Shown: positions 1 through 9,554, numbered from the stretch's first letter. The stretch: 64,000 nt of DNA from Tumebacillus flagellatus (GCF_000714935.1 NZ_JMIR01000016.1:29814-93813); one strand, 5' to 3'. The notes: a model not told the origin generated them from the sequence alone. Translations and numbers: made by a program.

Positions 1-19
1 GTCATAAGAGGTCAAATAA

Positions 20-56
20 AAAAGGAAGTCGCACCGAATGCGGCTTCCTTTTTTTA
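20..56 (+). terminator. Rho-independent terminator of the gene upstream of the window
   Basis: A 12-bp stem pairs 22-33 (AAGGAAGTCGCA) with 39-50 (TGCGGCTTCCTT) with one G-T wobble, has a 5-base loop, and is followed directly by a run of T. It probably ends the preceding operon; in Bacillus codY lies just upstream of flgB, but that gene is not in view. Confidence 0.9.
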
Positions 57-74
57 TTTTTCATGTAAAAACGG

Positions 75-126
75 CGAATTATAAGCAGGAAACTGTCGAA
101 GCAGGGCGAAAGTCCCTAGTAATTCG
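75..126 (+). other. Possible structured RNA or DNA element upstream of flgB
   Basis: CGAATTA (75-81) is perfectly complementary to TAATTCG (120-126). Between them lie two small hairpins, 85-88 with 93-96 and 103-107 with 112-117, each capped by GAAA. Together they could fold as a three-way junction with two GNRA loops. I do not recognise it as a known riboswitch. No clear promoter is visible between the terminator at 20-56 and this element, so it may not be transcribed as a leader. Confidence 0.3.
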
Positions 127-128
127 AC

Positions 129-142
129 TTATTCGAGAATAA
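129..142. promoter_or_regulatory. Inverted repeat in the fla/che regulatory region
   Basis: TTATTC and GAATAA form a perfect 6-bp inverted repeat around a 2-base centre, about 100 bases upstream of flgB. It resembles an operator. It is only loosely like the CodY box, which has a one-base centre. The stretch 57-245 must hold the operon promoter, but no convincing -35/-10 pair stands out there. Confidence 0.3.
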
Positions 143-245
143 AATGGTGAATGTTGGTTTGAACGACTTGTCGTAATATGCAGGATTTTCGTGTATCGCA
201 TCGAAATGAAATACGATAAAATTACTAACGATAGGGTGATGATGA

Positions 246-659
246 ATGTCTTTGCTGGATACCCGTTCGATCACCTTGCTTGAGCGAACTCTTGACGCAT
301 CTTCTCTGCGCCAAAAAGTGTTGTCTAACAACATTGCCAATATCGACACACCGAATTTCAAGCGCAGCGATGTCTCGTTCCAAGAGGCGTTGTCGAACGC
401 GCTGTCGCCGGGCGACACGTTGGAGGGGCGCATCACCGACCCTCGTCATATTCAAATCAATTCGACAAACCTCGACGATGTGAAGCCGACGGTGTTTCAA
501 GAGAACACCACTTCGCTTCGCACCGACGGAAACAACGTCGACATTGACGCGGAGATGACCAACCTCGCCGAGAACCAAATTCTCTACAACACCATGACGC
601 AGCAGATCAACTCGAAATTTGGGATTCTGAAATACGCAATCAGTGAAGGGAAGAGATAA
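246..659 (+). CDS. flgB: Flagellar basal body rod protein FlgB
   Basis: 137 aa, the usual length for this proximal rod subunit of the flagellar axial structure, which is exported through the flagellar type III apparatus. The N-terminal rod motif is visible around residues 30-40 (NNIANIDTPNFKRSD), and the C-terminal heptad-like segment (LAENQILYNTMTQQI) closes the protein. The ATG at 246 follows AGGGTGATG. It is the first gene of the fla/che operon, and flgC starts 2 bases after its stop, so translation is probably coupled. Confidence 0.97.
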   Translation: MSLLDTRSITLLERTLDASSLRQKVLSNNIANIDTPNFKRSDVSFQEALSNALSPGDTLEGRITDPRHIQINSTNLDDVKPTVFQENTTSLRTDGNNVDIDAEMTNLAENQILYNTMTQQINSKFGILKYAISEGKR

Positions 660-661
660 GC

Positions 662-1114
662 ATGGGGATGTTTGACAGCATTAACATAGCAGCATCCGGT
701 TTGACCGCGCAGCGGTTGCGTCTTGACGTCATCTCTTCGAACATCGCAAACGCCAACACCACGCGCGGCGTGGACGGTCAGCCGTACCGCCGTCAGATCG
801 TGACGTTTGGCGAACGCATGGCTCCGAGTTTCCAAGACGCGTTGAGCAGTCAGTTGCAAGCGCCGAGCCAAGGCGTGCGCGTGACGGAGATTTCCCGGGA
901 CAACACACCGTTTAAACTGGTGTACGATCCGAGTCATCCGGACGCGGTGAAAGACCCGAACTCCCCGATGTATGGTTACGTTCAAATGCCGAATGTTGAC
1001 ATCTCAACGGAAATGGTCGATATGATCTCGGCGTCCCGTTCCTATGAAGCCAACATCACGGCGATCAACTCTGCAAAATCGATGGCGCTCAAGGCGCTTG
1101 AGATCGGCAAATAA
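662..1114 (+). CDS. flgC: Flagellar basal body rod protein FlgC
   Basis: 150 aa rod protein of the axial family. It has the N-terminal signature SSNIANANTTR and the conserved C-terminal stretch VDISTEMVDMISASRSYEAN typical of FlgC. It polymerises with FlgB and the other rod proteins between the MS ring and the hook. The gene is flanked closely by flgB and fliE, as in Bacillus. Nothing unusual. Confidence 0.97.
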   Translation: MGMFDSINIAASGLTAQRLRLDVISSNIANANTTRGVDGQPYRRQIVTFGERMAPSFQDALSSQLQAPSQGVRVTEISRDNTPFKLVYDPSHPDAVKDPNSPMYGYVQMPNVDISTEMVDMISASRSYEANITAINSAKSMALKALEIGK

Positions 1115-1130
1115 GAGGGGAGCTTCCTAG

Positions 1131-1439
1131 ATGATTAACTCTGTATCCAATCTGCTTCCGGTCAGTGGGACGAGCTCTGTGCAATCCCTTCAAGCCGCCG
1201 ATGCCAAGAAAACCGCGGGAAGCTCGTTTTCGGACTTTCTGAACCAAGCGATGGAAGAAGTGAACACGGAACAGCTGCAGGCGGACAAGATGACCGCGCT
1301 GGCAGCGGCGGGACAAGTTCCCGATCTGCACAGCGTGATGATCGCGACCGAGAAAGTCACGATTTCCTTCCAACTTGGCGTCCAGATTCGCAACAAAGCG
1401 CTGGAATCGTACCAAGAGATCATGAGAATGCAGATGTAA
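1131..1439 (+). CDS. fliE: Flagellar hook-basal body protein FliE
   Basis: 102 aa, the usual FliE size. The C-terminal half carries the family pattern (SFSDFLNQAMEEVNTEQ, then KVTISFQLGVQIRNKALESY). FliE joins the MS ring to the rod and is among the first proteins exported. The N-terminal 30 residues are Ser/Ala-rich and poorly conserved, as in the family. The ATG at 1131 follows GAGGGGAG. Confidence 0.95.
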   Translation: MINSVSNLLPVSGTSSVQSLQAADAKKTAGSSFSDFLNQAMEEVNTEQLQADKMTALAAAGQVPDLHSVMIATEKVTISFQLGVQIRNKALESYQEIMRMQM

Positions 1440-1478
1440 CGTGATTTTGGGCGTAAGAAGTGATGACGGGGTGACATT

Positions 1479-3008
1479 GTGAACCAACAGATCAAAGCAC
1501 TAATAGAAAAACTCACAGGTTACTGGAAAAACCTTCAGAAACACCAGCGCCGGAACCTGCTTATCGTCGCTGTGCTGTTCGTTCTAACGGTGGCCTTTCT
1601 GAGCTGGTTCGCATTGCGACCGAATTACCAAACAGTCTTGGTCAATCAAGCTCCCGCCTCACTCGGCGAAGTGACCACCAAGTTGGACGAACTGAAGATT
1701 CCTTATAAAACCGCAGGCGACTCCGTCTCCGTGCCGGAACAGTACGTCGATGAAGCGCGGATGAAACTCGCGATGGCCAACCTCCCGAGCACAGGCGCGT
1801 CCGGGTACTCGGTGTTTGACAACCAAACCCTCGGGATGACCGAGAACGAGTTCAACGTCCGCACCAAGCAAGCGATCGAGACCCAGATTCAAAATTCGAT
1901 CCTCACGCTCAAGGGTGTTCGAGAAGCGCGAGTCAATGTCGTAATGCCGGAGCAGAAGTTGTTCGTCACCCAACAGCAAGACAACGCCAAAGCTTCTGTC
2001 GTCGTGTTGCTGGACCAGGGTGTCAAACTTTCCTCCGAACAAGTGATGGGGATTCAACAGCTGGTGTCTCATTCCGTTCCGAACCTGTCGCCGCAAAACA
2101 TCTCGCTGGTCGACCAGAACGGCGCCCGCCTGCTGGACGAAACTGGACAGCCGATTCCGGACGGCACGTCGAATCCGCAATTGACCAAACAACAAGTGAT
2201 CCAGAACCAAGTGGAAAACGAAGCTAAGAATAGAATTCGGGATTCTTTGGAGCGGTTGGTCGGTCTTGGCAATGTGGAAGTTGTCGTACATGCCAACTTA
2301 AACTTCGACCAAAAAACTTGGAAGACGCACAACGTAAGCCCGATGAAAGACAGCAACACCGGGGCGGTCGTCTCCGAACACAACATCTCCGAAGAAAACC
2401 AAGGCACCTCGGGTGCTTCCGGCACACCGGGCACAACCACCGGCGATCCGGGCGCAACGCCGACGGGAAAAGCGACAGACAGTGGCAGCACTACTTCGTC
2501 CAAGAAGGAGTCCACGATCAACCGCGATTGGGACACTTACGACGAGAACGGTCAATCCGCACCGTACGAAGTGAACTCCTACACGGTTTCCGTCTTGATC
2601 AACAACGAACAGTTGGTGAAGGACCGCGAAGCGGACATCCGAAAGTTTGTCTCAACTGCCATCGGGGCAAGCAACGACGGAACGGCCGACACGCAAATCA
2701 CCATCACCGGCGGGACGTTCCAAGCACCGGCCAACCCGTTTGCCTCCACCACCGCGTGGTACAAACAACCGTGGTTCCTCGGAGCTCTGTCTGCAGCGCT
2801 TGTGTTGCTGGGCGGCGGTGTGTACATGTTCTCTCGTCGACGCAAGGTGGCAGAAGTTCCGGTTCTGGAAAAACCGCGCGTTACCGATGTGGGTGCCGTC
2901 GTAGAAGAAACCGAAAACGCGAAGATGAAAAAGCAATTGGAGAAACTGGCTGGACAAAAGCCGGAAGAATTTGTCAACCTGTTGCGTACTTGGTTGGTAG
3001 AAGAGTAG
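1479..3008 (+). CDS. fliF: Flagellar MS-ring protein FliF
   Basis: 509 aa membrane protein that forms the MS ring, the base on which the motor and export gate assemble. TM1 is near residues 27-47 (VAVLFVLTVAFLSWF) and TM2 near 433-451 (LSAALVLLGGGVYMF). The YscJ-like ring-building region lies between them. A Gly/Ser/Thr-rich low-complexity insert is at about 308-340. The C-terminal tail (PEEFVNLLRTWLVEE) is the FliG-binding segment. The start codon is GTG at 1479. Confidence 0.97.
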   Translation: MNQQIKALIEKLTGYWKNLQKHQRRNLLIVAVLFVLTVAFLSWFALRPNYQTVLVNQAPASLGEVTTKLDELKIPYKTAGDSVSVPEQYVDEARMKLAMANLPSTGASGYSVFDNQTLGMTENEFNVRTKQAIETQIQNSILTLKGVREARVNVVMPEQKLFVTQQQDNAKASVVVLLDQGVKLSSEQVMGIQQLVSHSVPNLSPQNISLVDQNGARLLDETGQPIPDGTSNPQLTKQQVIQNQVENEAKNRIRDSLERLVGLGNVEVVVHANLNFDQKTWKTHNVSPMKDSNTGAVVSEHNISEENQGTSGASGTPGTTTGDPGATPTGKATDSGSTTSSKKESTINRDWDTYDENGQSAPYEVNSYTVSVLINNEQLVKDREADIRKFVSTAIGASNDGTADTQITITGGTFQAPANPFASTTAWYKQPWFLGALSAALVLLGGGVYMFSRRRKVAEVPVLEKPRVTDVGAVVEETENAKMKKQLEKLAGQKPEEFVNLLRTWLVEE

Positions 3009-3015
3009 GAGTGAC

Positions 3016-4032
3016 ATGCTTGTGGCACGACAACAGAAACTATCTGGTCGTCAAAAGGCCGCCGTGCTGCTGGTCTCTTTGGGTCCTGAAATTGCGTCCA
3101 AAGTATTCCAACATTTACGTGAAGACGAAATTGAGCAATTGACTTTGGAGATCGCCAACGTGCGCAAGATCGAGTTCGAACAGCGCGAAGACGTGCTGGA
3201 AGAGTTCCACTCGATCGTACAAGCCCAAGAGTTCATCGCCCAAGGCGGGATTGAATACGCCAAGGATGTCTTGGAGAAAGCGCTCGGGTCGCAAAAAGCT
3301 CTCGAAGTGATCAACCGCTTAACGGCTTCGCTTCAAGTTAGACCGTTCGATTTCGCCCGCAAAGCGGATCCGAATCAAATCCTCAACTTTATCCAAAACG
3401 AGCACCCGCAAACCATCGCGTTGGTGCTCTCCTATCTCGATCCGCAACAGGCGGCGATGATCCTCTCGGCGCTTCCGCAAGACCACCAAGCGGATGTCGC
3501 TCGACGCATCGCGTTGATGGATCGAACTTCTCCGGAAGTCATCTCGCAAGTCGAGCGCGTGCTGGAGAACAAACTTTCCCAGATGTCGTTGCACGACTTT
3601 TCCTCAGGCGGCGGGATCGACGCTATCGTACAGGTGCTCAACGGGGTCGACCGTTCCACCGAGAAGACGATCCTCGAATCGCTGGAACTGCAAGATCCTG
3701 AACTGGCAGAAGAGATCAAGAAACGCATGTTCGTCTTCGAAGACATCGTCAACATCGACAACCGGTCCATTCAGCGAGTCATCCGCGATGTCGAAACCCA
3801 AGACCTCGCCTTGGCACTCAAAGTGGCGAGCGAGGAAGTGCAGGAAGTCATCTTCCGCAACATGTCCAAGCGCATGGTGGAAACCTTCAAGCAAGACATG
3901 GAATTCATGGGGCCTGTTCGACTTCGCGATGTCGAAGAAGCACAGCAACGCATCGTAGGCATCATCCGCCGCCTCGAAGAGAGCGGCGAGATCGTGATCG
4001 CCCGCGGTGGAGGAGACGATATCATTGTCTAA
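3016..4032 (+). CDS. fliG: Flagellar motor switch protein FliG
   Basis: 338 aa, the standard FliG length. It joins the MS ring to the C ring and contacts the MotA stator for torque. The N-terminal part (KAAVLLVSLGPEIASKVFQHL), the middle EHPQTIA motif (NEHPQTIALVLSYL) and the C-terminal charged torque helix region (QRVIRDVETQDLALALK) are all visible. It starts 7 bases after fliF and overlaps the start of fliH. Confidence 0.98.
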   Translation: MLVARQQKLSGRQKAAVLLVSLGPEIASKVFQHLREDEIEQLTLEIANVRKIEFEQREDVLEEFHSIVQAQEFIAQGGIEYAKDVLEKALGSQKALEVINRLTASLQVRPFDFARKADPNQILNFIQNEHPQTIALVLSYLDPQQAAMILSALPQDHQADVARRIALMDRTSPEVISQVERVLENKLSQMSLHDFSSGGGIDAIVQVLNGVDRSTEKTILESLELQDPELAEEIKKRMFVFEDIVNIDNRSIQRVIRDVETQDLALALKVASEEVQEVIFRNMSKRMVETFKQDMEFMGPVRLRDVEEAQQRIVGIIRRLEESGEIVIARGGGDDIIV

Positions 4033-4789
4033 GGTGCTAAAAGCTCACCAAGCTCAATTGACCCAAGGCTCCTACTTTGTACATGTGCAACCGATCCGTG
4101 AGCCGGAAGCAATGCTCGACCCGGAGATCGACCAGATCAAACGATCCGCGCTGCAAGAAGCGGAGAACATCCGGGCAGAAGCTCGTCGCGAGGCCGAGAG
4201 CATCCGCCTCGCGGCCGAGCAACAGGCGGCGGGGCTTTTGGAAGCGGAGCGGGCGCGCGTCGAAGCAGTTTTGCACGCGGAAGTCGAAACGGCAAAACGC
4301 AACGGCTTCAACGAAGGGTACGGAGAAGCGCAAGAGACGGTCTCGCGGGAGTACGCCGGCGCATTTGCTGAAGTACAGCATCTCTATCAGTTGGCCGAAA
4401 CGGACCGAAGACAATTTCTTGCCGATTCCGAACCTCTCATCGTCGACCTCGCCTGCCAAATTGCGAGCAAGATCATGCACCGCGAATCCGAAATCGACCG
4501 CAGTTGGGTGCTCGATGTCGTTCGAGCGGCGCTTGAAGAAATCAACGACTCCGGCAAGATCGAAGTCCGCGTCCATCCCGATGACTTTGAGCGAGTGCGC
4601 GACAACCGCGAGTTCTTGCGCAAGGAAGTACCGGGGCAGACGGAATTGATCGTGATCCCCGACCGCGGAGTCACGGCCGGCGGCTGTGTCTTGCACACGT
4701 CCTTTGGCAACGTCGACGCTCGGATCGACACTCAGTTGGAAGAGGTGAGGAAGGCTTTGCAGGATGTTGCTGCAAACCTTGAAGCATGA
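4025..4789 (+). CDS. fliH: Flagellar assembly protein FliH
   Basis: About 254 aa. FliH is the negative regulator and stator-like partner of the export ATPase FliI. Residues about 40-110 are an Ala/Glu/Arg-rich helix ([17 protein letters not shown]), and the C-terminal globular domain binds FliI. I prefer the TTG at 4025 because GGAGGAG (4009-4015) lies 9 bases before it; a GTG at 4007 in the same frame has no such site. Either start overlaps the end of fliG. Confidence 0.9.
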   Translation: MSKVLKAHQAQLTQGSYFVHVQPIREPEAMLDPEIDQIKRSALQEAENIRAEARREAESIRLAAEQQAAGLLEAERARVEAVLHAEVETAKRNGFNEGYGEAQETVSREYAGAFAEVQHLYQLAETDRRQFLADSEPLIVDLACQIASKIMHRESEIDRSWVLDVVRAALEEINDSGKIEVRVHPDDFERVRDNREFLRKEVPGQTELIVIPDRGVTAGGCVLHTSFGNVDARIDTQLEEVRKALQDVAANLEA

Positions 4790-6111
4790 GCCAAACACTG
4801 CAACTTGACCGCTACCTCAGACGTCTCGAACGCACACGCACGATCAAAGTCAATGGCAAAGTCACCAAAGTCATCGGATTGACGATCGAGTCCAAGGGGC
4901 CGGTTGCCACCATCGGGGATGTCTGCACCATCGAATCCGCCGGGATGCCTCCGATGTACGCGGAGGTCGTCGGGTTTCGTGAGAACAACGTCCTCCTCAT
5001 GCCCCTTGGAGATCTCGGATCGATCGGTCCGGGGCACGATGTGGTGGCAACGGGCAGTTCGTTGCAGGTTCCGGTGGGTCCGCATCTGCTCGGCCGCGTT
5101 TTGAACGGGCTGGGCGAACCGATTGACGGGAAGGGGCCGCTTGTGTGTCATGAGCACACCAACGCGATGCAACAACCTCCCAACCCTTTGACCCGCAAAC
5201 GGATTCAAGAACCGCTCAGCGTAGGCGTGCGCTGCATCGACGGTCTGCTGACCGTCGGGCGCGGACAACGTGTCGGTCTTTTTGCCGGTTCCGGCGTCGG
5301 GAAATCCACGTTGCTCGGGATGATGGCGCGCAACACGACCGCCGACATCAACGTCATCGCGTTGATCGGGGAGCGGGGGCGCGAAGTTCGTGAATTCATC
5401 GAGAAAGACCTGGGGGAGGAAGGGCTGAAACGCTCTGTCCTCGTCGTTGCCACTTCCGACCAACCGCCGCTCGTGCGGATCAAGGGGGCGATGGTCGCGA
5501 CGTCCATCGCGGAATACTTTCGCGACCAAGGTCAAGACGTCGTGTTGATGATGGACTCTGTCACCCGATTTGCGATGGCTCAGCGCGAAGTGGGTCTCGC
5601 AGTCGGCGAACCTCCGACGACACGCGGTTATACCCCTTCTGTGTTCGCGATGTTGCCGCGTCTCTTGGAGAGAGCGGGCACAGGGCACAGCGGTACGATC
5701 ACGGCGTTTTACACCGTCCTCGTGGACGGGGATGACATGAACGAACCGGTTGCCGATGCCGTGCGGGGGATTCTCGACGGTCACATCGTCCTCTCACGGG
5801 CGCTGGCTAACCGAGGTCATTTTCCCGCGATCGATGTCCTGGCTTCCGTCTCGCGCGTGATGAACGAGTTGGTAACTCCCGAGCATCGACAAGCGGCGAG
5901 CACCGTCAAACGACTCGCTTCTATTTATAAGGAATCGGAAGACCTGATCAACATCGGAGCATACCAGCGGGGCAGCAACCTTCAGATCGACCGTGCCATT
6001 CAATTCGCCTCGGCCATCGAGCAATTCACCACTCAGGACGTGCACGAGAAAACGAACTTGGAAACCGCGCAAACGACGCTGATTGAAACGTTCGGAGGGA
6101 TTGACGCATGA
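4786..6111 (+). CDS. fliI: Flagellum-specific export ATPase FliI
   Basis: 441 aa, F1-beta-like ATPase that energises entry of substrates into the flagellar type III export gate. The Walker A motif is GSGVGKST near residue 168. The Walker B region ([18 protein letters not shown]) and the catalytic glutamate region ([14 protein letters not shown]) are intact. It overlaps fliH by 4 bases (ATGA) and fliJ by 4 bases, giving tight coupling of the fliHIJ module. Confidence 0.98.
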   Translation: MSQTLQLDRYLRRLERTRTIKVNGKVTKVIGLTIESKGPVATIGDVCTIESAGMPPMYAEVVGFRENNVLLMPLGDLGSIGPGHDVVATGSSLQVPVGPHLLGRVLNGLGEPIDGKGPLVCHEHTNAMQQPPNPLTRKRIQEPLSVGVRCIDGLLTVGRGQRVGLFAGSGVGKSTLLGMMARNTTADINVIALIGERGREVREFIEKDLGEEGLKRSVLVVATSDQPPLVRIKGAMVATSIAEYFRDQGQDVVLMMDSVTRFAMAQREVGLAVGEPPTTRGYTPSVFAMLPRLLERAGTGHSGTITAFYTVLVDGDDMNEPVADAVRGILDGHIVLSRALANRGHFPAIDVLASVSRVMNELVTPEHRQAASTVKRLASIYKESEDLINIGAYQRGSNLQIDRAIQFASAIEQFTTQDVHEKTNLETAQTTLIETFGGIDA

Positions 6112-6554
6112 GTGTTCGTCTGGAATCCTTGCACAAAATCACCGACCTGAAGAACCGCTTGACGCAACAAGCCAATTGGCAATACACCGAATCGCTTCGT
6201 AACTTGGAAACAGAGCGGGAAAAGCTGCAAAACCTGCTCGCCTCCCACGAGGAGGCCGTTTTGGAGTTGCACAACATGACGATGGAGGGAGTCTCCGCTC
6301 AAGAGTTGCACGGCTGGATGCAGTTCATGCTCTCACAGAGAAGTTTGATCGAGCGGCAGAACCATCTCATAGAAGGGAAACGGTCTGAGTGCACCGAAAA
6401 GCGACAAGAGATGACGGAATGTTATCTGGAGGAGCAAAAATGGGTGAAACTCAAGGGGCGTCGATTGGAGGAGCACCAAGCCTGGCTGAACAAGCTTGCG
6501 CAGGAATCTTTGGATGAGATCGCCGTGACCGGATATCAACGAACGAAGGGGTGA
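6108..6554 (+). CDS. fliJ: Flagellar export chaperone FliJ
   Basis: 148 aa, almost entirely helical and charged, as expected for FliJ, the coiled-coil rotor-like stalk that sits in the FliI hexamer and escorts chaperones. Sequence conservation in the family is low, so the call rests on size, coiled-coil character and position directly after fliI with a 4-base overlap. Confidence 0.9.
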   Translation: MSVRLESLHKITDLKNRLTQQANWQYTESLRNLETEREKLQNLLASHEEAVLELHNMTMEGVSAQELHGWMQFMLSQRSLIERQNHLIEGKRSECTEKRQEMTECYLEEQKWVKLKGRRLEEHQAWLNKLAQESLDEIAVTGYQRTKG

Positions 6555-6564
6555 AGGGAACAGC

Positions 6565-7155
6565 ATGCAAGAATCGGAACGACGCTACAGCGGGATGGAA
6601 TGGACGTTTTACATCATCATTCTCCCGATGCTGTTCACCGCGCTGTTGGTTGGGATCATTTTGCAATTCTTAGGGTGGGACATCACCGGCAAGATCGGTC
6701 ACGCCGCGCGCGCCATTCCCGGTGTCAGCAAGATCCTCCCCGCCGAAGAGACCCAATCTGCGGCAGACGGGGACAAACCTGACCCCGCCCAACAACTGCA
6801 AGATGCCGAAGATCAGATCAAAGCGCTTGAGGACTCCAAGAAACAACTGGAGTCAGATATGTCCAAGAAGGACACCGAGATCTCCAACTTGAAAAAACAG
6901 ATCGACGATCTCAAGAAAAAAGCGGACGCCACGGCCAAGAACGGCACCTCTGCGGGAGGTGCGGCGGCTGCCGACCCGTATGTTCAGCAAGCACAAGTGT
7001 ATTCCCAGATGAGCCCGGCGAAGGCTGCGGCGGTGATGAGCCAGCTTTCCGTCACGGAATTGAAGCACATTTTTTCCAAGATGACCAACGAACAGCAAGC
7101 TGCCATTCTGGAAAAAATGGACCCGGCAATCGCCAGCAAGGTACTTTCCTCTTGA
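6565..7155 (+). CDS. ylxF: YlxF/MotE-like membrane protein of the fla/che operon
   Basis: 196 aa with one TM helix at about residues 15-35 (FYIIILPMLFTALLVGIIL), a coiled coil at about 75-120 (rich in KKQLESDMSKKD-type heptads), and a C-terminal domain like the MgtE intracellular N domain (MSPAKAAAVMSQLSVTELKHI). This architecture matches Bacillus YlxF between fliJ and fliK and resembles MotE-type proteins. The exact role is not settled; a part in motor or export assembly is inferred from the neighbourhood. Confidence 0.85.
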   Translation: MQESERRYSGMEWTFYIIILPMLFTALLVGIILQFLGWDITGKIGHAARAIPGVSKILPAEETQSAADGDKPDPAQQLQDAEDQIKALEDSKKQLESDMSKKDTEISNLKKQIDDLKKKADATAKNGTSAGGAAAADPYVQQAQVYSQMSPAKAAAVMSQLSVTELKHIFSKMTNEQQAAILEKMDPAIASKVLSS

Positions 7156-7179
7156 TTCTTTGAAAGGAGGTGAAAGACA

Positions 7180-8625
7180 ATGGAAATTCAAGTGACCTCA
7201 ACTCCGGCTGCAAGCGGTTCTGCGGTATCGACCGGGACGGCGCAGTCGACGAAGTCGAATGGCGGCAAGTCGGTTTTTAACAACTTGTTGCAAAACGCCG
7301 GAAATCAAACTTCTGAGAAGAAAGTAACCGATCCGATGACGGCTGTTCTTGCTCTGCTGGCCGGCGGCCTCAATCCGCTCGCTCTTCAGCAGCAAATGCC
7401 GACAGTGATGACGGCAGACGGTGTGAAAACCACAACCTCTGCAGCAGACGTCATGCTCGGCAATCGCACGATGGCGGTTCCAGTGGCAGGCCTTCCGTTG
7501 CAAAGCGGAGATTTAGCCCAATTGTTACAACAATTCGGAGGTTCCGCAAAGCTTTTGGGGGTCTTGCAAGAGAACCCAAGCCTTCCTTCGGGTCAAGTGC
7601 TGAGCGCTCATCCGGAGGTGCTTTCCGACTTTGGTCAAGCGTTGACAAACCTCGTGCAACAAACGGTTCAGAACCCTCAGTTGCTTCTGGCATCGCCGAA
7701 AGCTGCGGCTCTGATGGAAAGCTTGTTTGCGCAACTGCTCCAAGCAGAGGGAACCGACGGCCAAGCGTCGACGAACACTCCGTCGACCGGAGCGAATACG
7801 ACGGCAACCAAGCAACCGCAATTTGGCAAGCTGCAAGCTGCGACGATCACCGCTGTGAATTTGCAAGTGCAGGCAACACCTGAAGCGCAAACGGTGTCTG
7901 TGGTCCCAAGCAGTCAAGCAACGGCTGTCCAGGGTATGCAAGTCTCCGCTTTAACGGCCGCGTTGCTTTCTTCCGACAACCCGACCCAAGAGCAAGCGAA
8001 GTCAAGCGGGACCCCTCTTGATGCGACGCAATGGATGACCAACCTGCTCGCCGGAGGTCAAACACCTTTGCAAAGCGTGAACGCAGAACGCCTCGCGAAG
8101 CTTCCGACCGTCATCAATATGCAAGGAAACCAATTCCAAAATCAATTTGCCGACTTGGTCGTCAAGCGTGCCACAATGCTTGAAGCACCGGGACGACATG
8201 AGTTCCGCATCGTCTTGCAACCGCAGGGTCTCGGAGAGATCGAAGTGCGCGTGCAAGCGGTCGGCAACCAGATTTCTTTGCAAATGTCTGCTGACAGCAG
8301 CGCGACCAAGGGACTGTTGGATTCGAGCCTTTCGAGCCTCAAGTCACAATTGCAAGCTCAAGGCATTCAGTTGGACCGCATCGAAGTTTCGTCCGCGAAC
8401 ACCAACAACAGCACCAACCAAAACAACAACGGCAGTCTGAGCAGCGGACTCCCGCAAGACCGCCAATCCGGTCAGGGCTTCCAAGGCGGCCAATCCGGCA
8501 AAGAGTCCAACCGACGACAAAGCGGTGAACGCTTCACGATCGACGCGTTGGACGCGGCCGACGCAGCGGCGTTCGCAGAAGAAACGGACACAACAGATGA
8601 AGCAAGCCTTGACGTCACGGCGTAG
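7180..8625 (+). CDS. fliK: Flagellar hook-length control protein FliK
   Basis: 481 aa. Like other FliK proteins it has a long, poorly conserved Gln/Ala/Thr-rich ruler region (about residues 1-330) followed by the conserved C-terminal domain at about 335-405 (HEFRIVLQPQGLGEIEVRV), which binds FlhB and switches export from hook to filament subunits. The tail is Asn/Gln/Gly-rich. The ribosome binding site is strong (AAAGGAGGTG), and flgD follows after 15 bases. Confidence 0.93.
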   Translation: MEIQVTSTPAASGSAVSTGTAQSTKSNGGKSVFNNLLQNAGNQTSEKKVTDPMTAVLALLAGGLNPLALQQQMPTVMTADGVKTTTSAADVMLGNRTMAVPVAGLPLQSGDLAQLLQQFGGSAKLLGVLQENPSLPSGQVLSAHPEVLSDFGQALTNLVQQTVQNPQLLLASPKAAALMESLFAQLLQAEGTDGQASTNTPSTGANTTATKQPQFGKLQAATITAVNLQVQATPEAQTVSVVPSSQATAVQGMQVSALTAALLSSDNPTQEQAKSSGTPLDATQWMTNLLAGGQTPLQSVNAERLAKLPTVINMQGNQFQNQFADLVVKRATMLEAPGRHEFRIVLQPQGLGEIEVRVQAVGNQISLQMSADSSATKGLLDSSLSSLKSQLQAQGIQLDRIEVSSANTNNSTNQNNNGSLSSGLPQDRQSGQGFQGGQSGKESNRRQSGERFTIDALDAADAAAFAEETDTTDEASLDVTA

Positions 8626-8640
8626 AGGAGGAGATTCCAG

Positions 8641-9033
8641 ATGGCATCCAACAACATTACCTTCGATCCGTCTTCGTACACGCGTCCCACCACGACAACT
8701 GTTGCGCATAAGGATCTCGATCGCGACGCCTTTCTGAAGATTTTGATCACCCAACTGCAATACCAAGACCCGTCTCAGCCGATGCAGGATAAGGAGTTTA
8801 TCGCCCAGATGGCGCAGTTCAGCGCCTTGGAGCAGACGAACAAAGTCTACCAAGTGAACTCGCTTGCACTCGGGACTCAGATGATCGGCAACATTGCCGG
8901 CTATCAACGGTCGGACGGTACGATTCAGGAAGGTGAAGTGATCTCCGCTCAGACGATTGGCGGCAACGTCATGGTCCAAATCGGAGACGACATGATTGAC
9001 CTGAGTCAGATCATTGAAGTCAAGAAAAAGTAA
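8641..9033 (+). CDS. flgD: Flagellar hook capping protein FlgD
   Basis: 130 aa. FlgD is the scaffold at the hook tip that guides hook subunit assembly. The diagnostic N-terminal motif is present (DAFLKILITQLQYQDPSQPM, then KEFIAQMAQFSALEQ). The protein is short because it lacks the longer C-terminal Ig-like domains of proteobacterial FlgD; this is normal in Bacillus-type operons. Confidence 0.96.
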   Translation: MASNNITFDPSSYTRPTTTTVAHKDLDRDAFLKILITQLQYQDPSQPMQDKEFIAQMAQFSALEQTNKVYQVNSLALGTQMIGNIAGYQRSDGTIQEGEVISAQTIGGNVMVQIGDDMIDLSQIIEVKKK

Positions 9034-9058
9034 ATCACGGCATCAGGGGGTGTAACTT

Positions 9059-9463
9059 GTGAGTCAGGGATGGCCCATGCGGCCTGTTTCGCTGCCGAAC
9101 GCTCCCCAAGCAGAATTGCCAATCCGAAAGAACCCTTCCGCAAATCGTGCGGTCGGTACGGTTTCCTTTCAAGATGAACTGAAGAAACAACTTCAAGCTC
9201 AATCGCAACAACCGGTCACGTTTTCCGCGCATGCGCTGGATCGCCTGCGAAATCGGAATATTCGTCTCAGCCAGGAGGACATGACTCGTCTTGGAAGCGC
9301 CATCGATCGGGTGGCCGCCAAAGGGGGACGTGAGTCTCTGGTGGTCTACAAGAACACCGCGTATTTGATCAACATCAGGAATCGAACGGTGATCACCGCC
9401 GTTGATCAAGCACACATGAACGACCATGTGTTTACCAACATCGACAGTGCTGTTTTTGCTTGA
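9059..9463 (+). CDS. Conserved flagellar operon protein (TIGR02530 type)
   Basis: 134 aa. The C-terminal half matches the small conserved family found between flgD and the hook gene in Firmicutes: FSAHALDRLRNRNIRL, then KGGRESLVVYKNTAYLINI and DHVFTNIDSAVF at the end. The function is unknown; a hook-assembly role is inferred from position. The start is the GTG at 9059 after GGGGGTG. The HAxxRL core echoes the motif in the small protein at 50702-50923. Confidence 0.85.
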   Translation: MSQGWPMRPVSLPNAPQAELPIRKNPSANRAVGTVSFQDELKKQLQAQSQQPVTFSAHALDRLRNRNIRLSQEDMTRLGSAIDRVAAKGGRESLVVYKNTAYLINIRNRTVITAVDQAHMNDHVFTNIDSAVFA

Positions 9464-9554
9464 TGAAATTTCTTGGGCTGGCCCACAATGTGGAGGCCCT
9501 GAACCGCCGAATGACAGACGCGGTTTACTACCCACTAAGAGGAGGAACTAACAC

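Noticed and set aside
75..126. c-di-GMP-I riboswitch
   Set aside because: I compared the GAAA-capped hairpins with the GEMM-I consensus; the conserved core segments are not present. It is kept only as an unnamed structure.
2318..3142. 274-codon plus-strand frame overlapping fliF and fliG
   Set aside because: Out-of-frame shadow of two well-supported genes.
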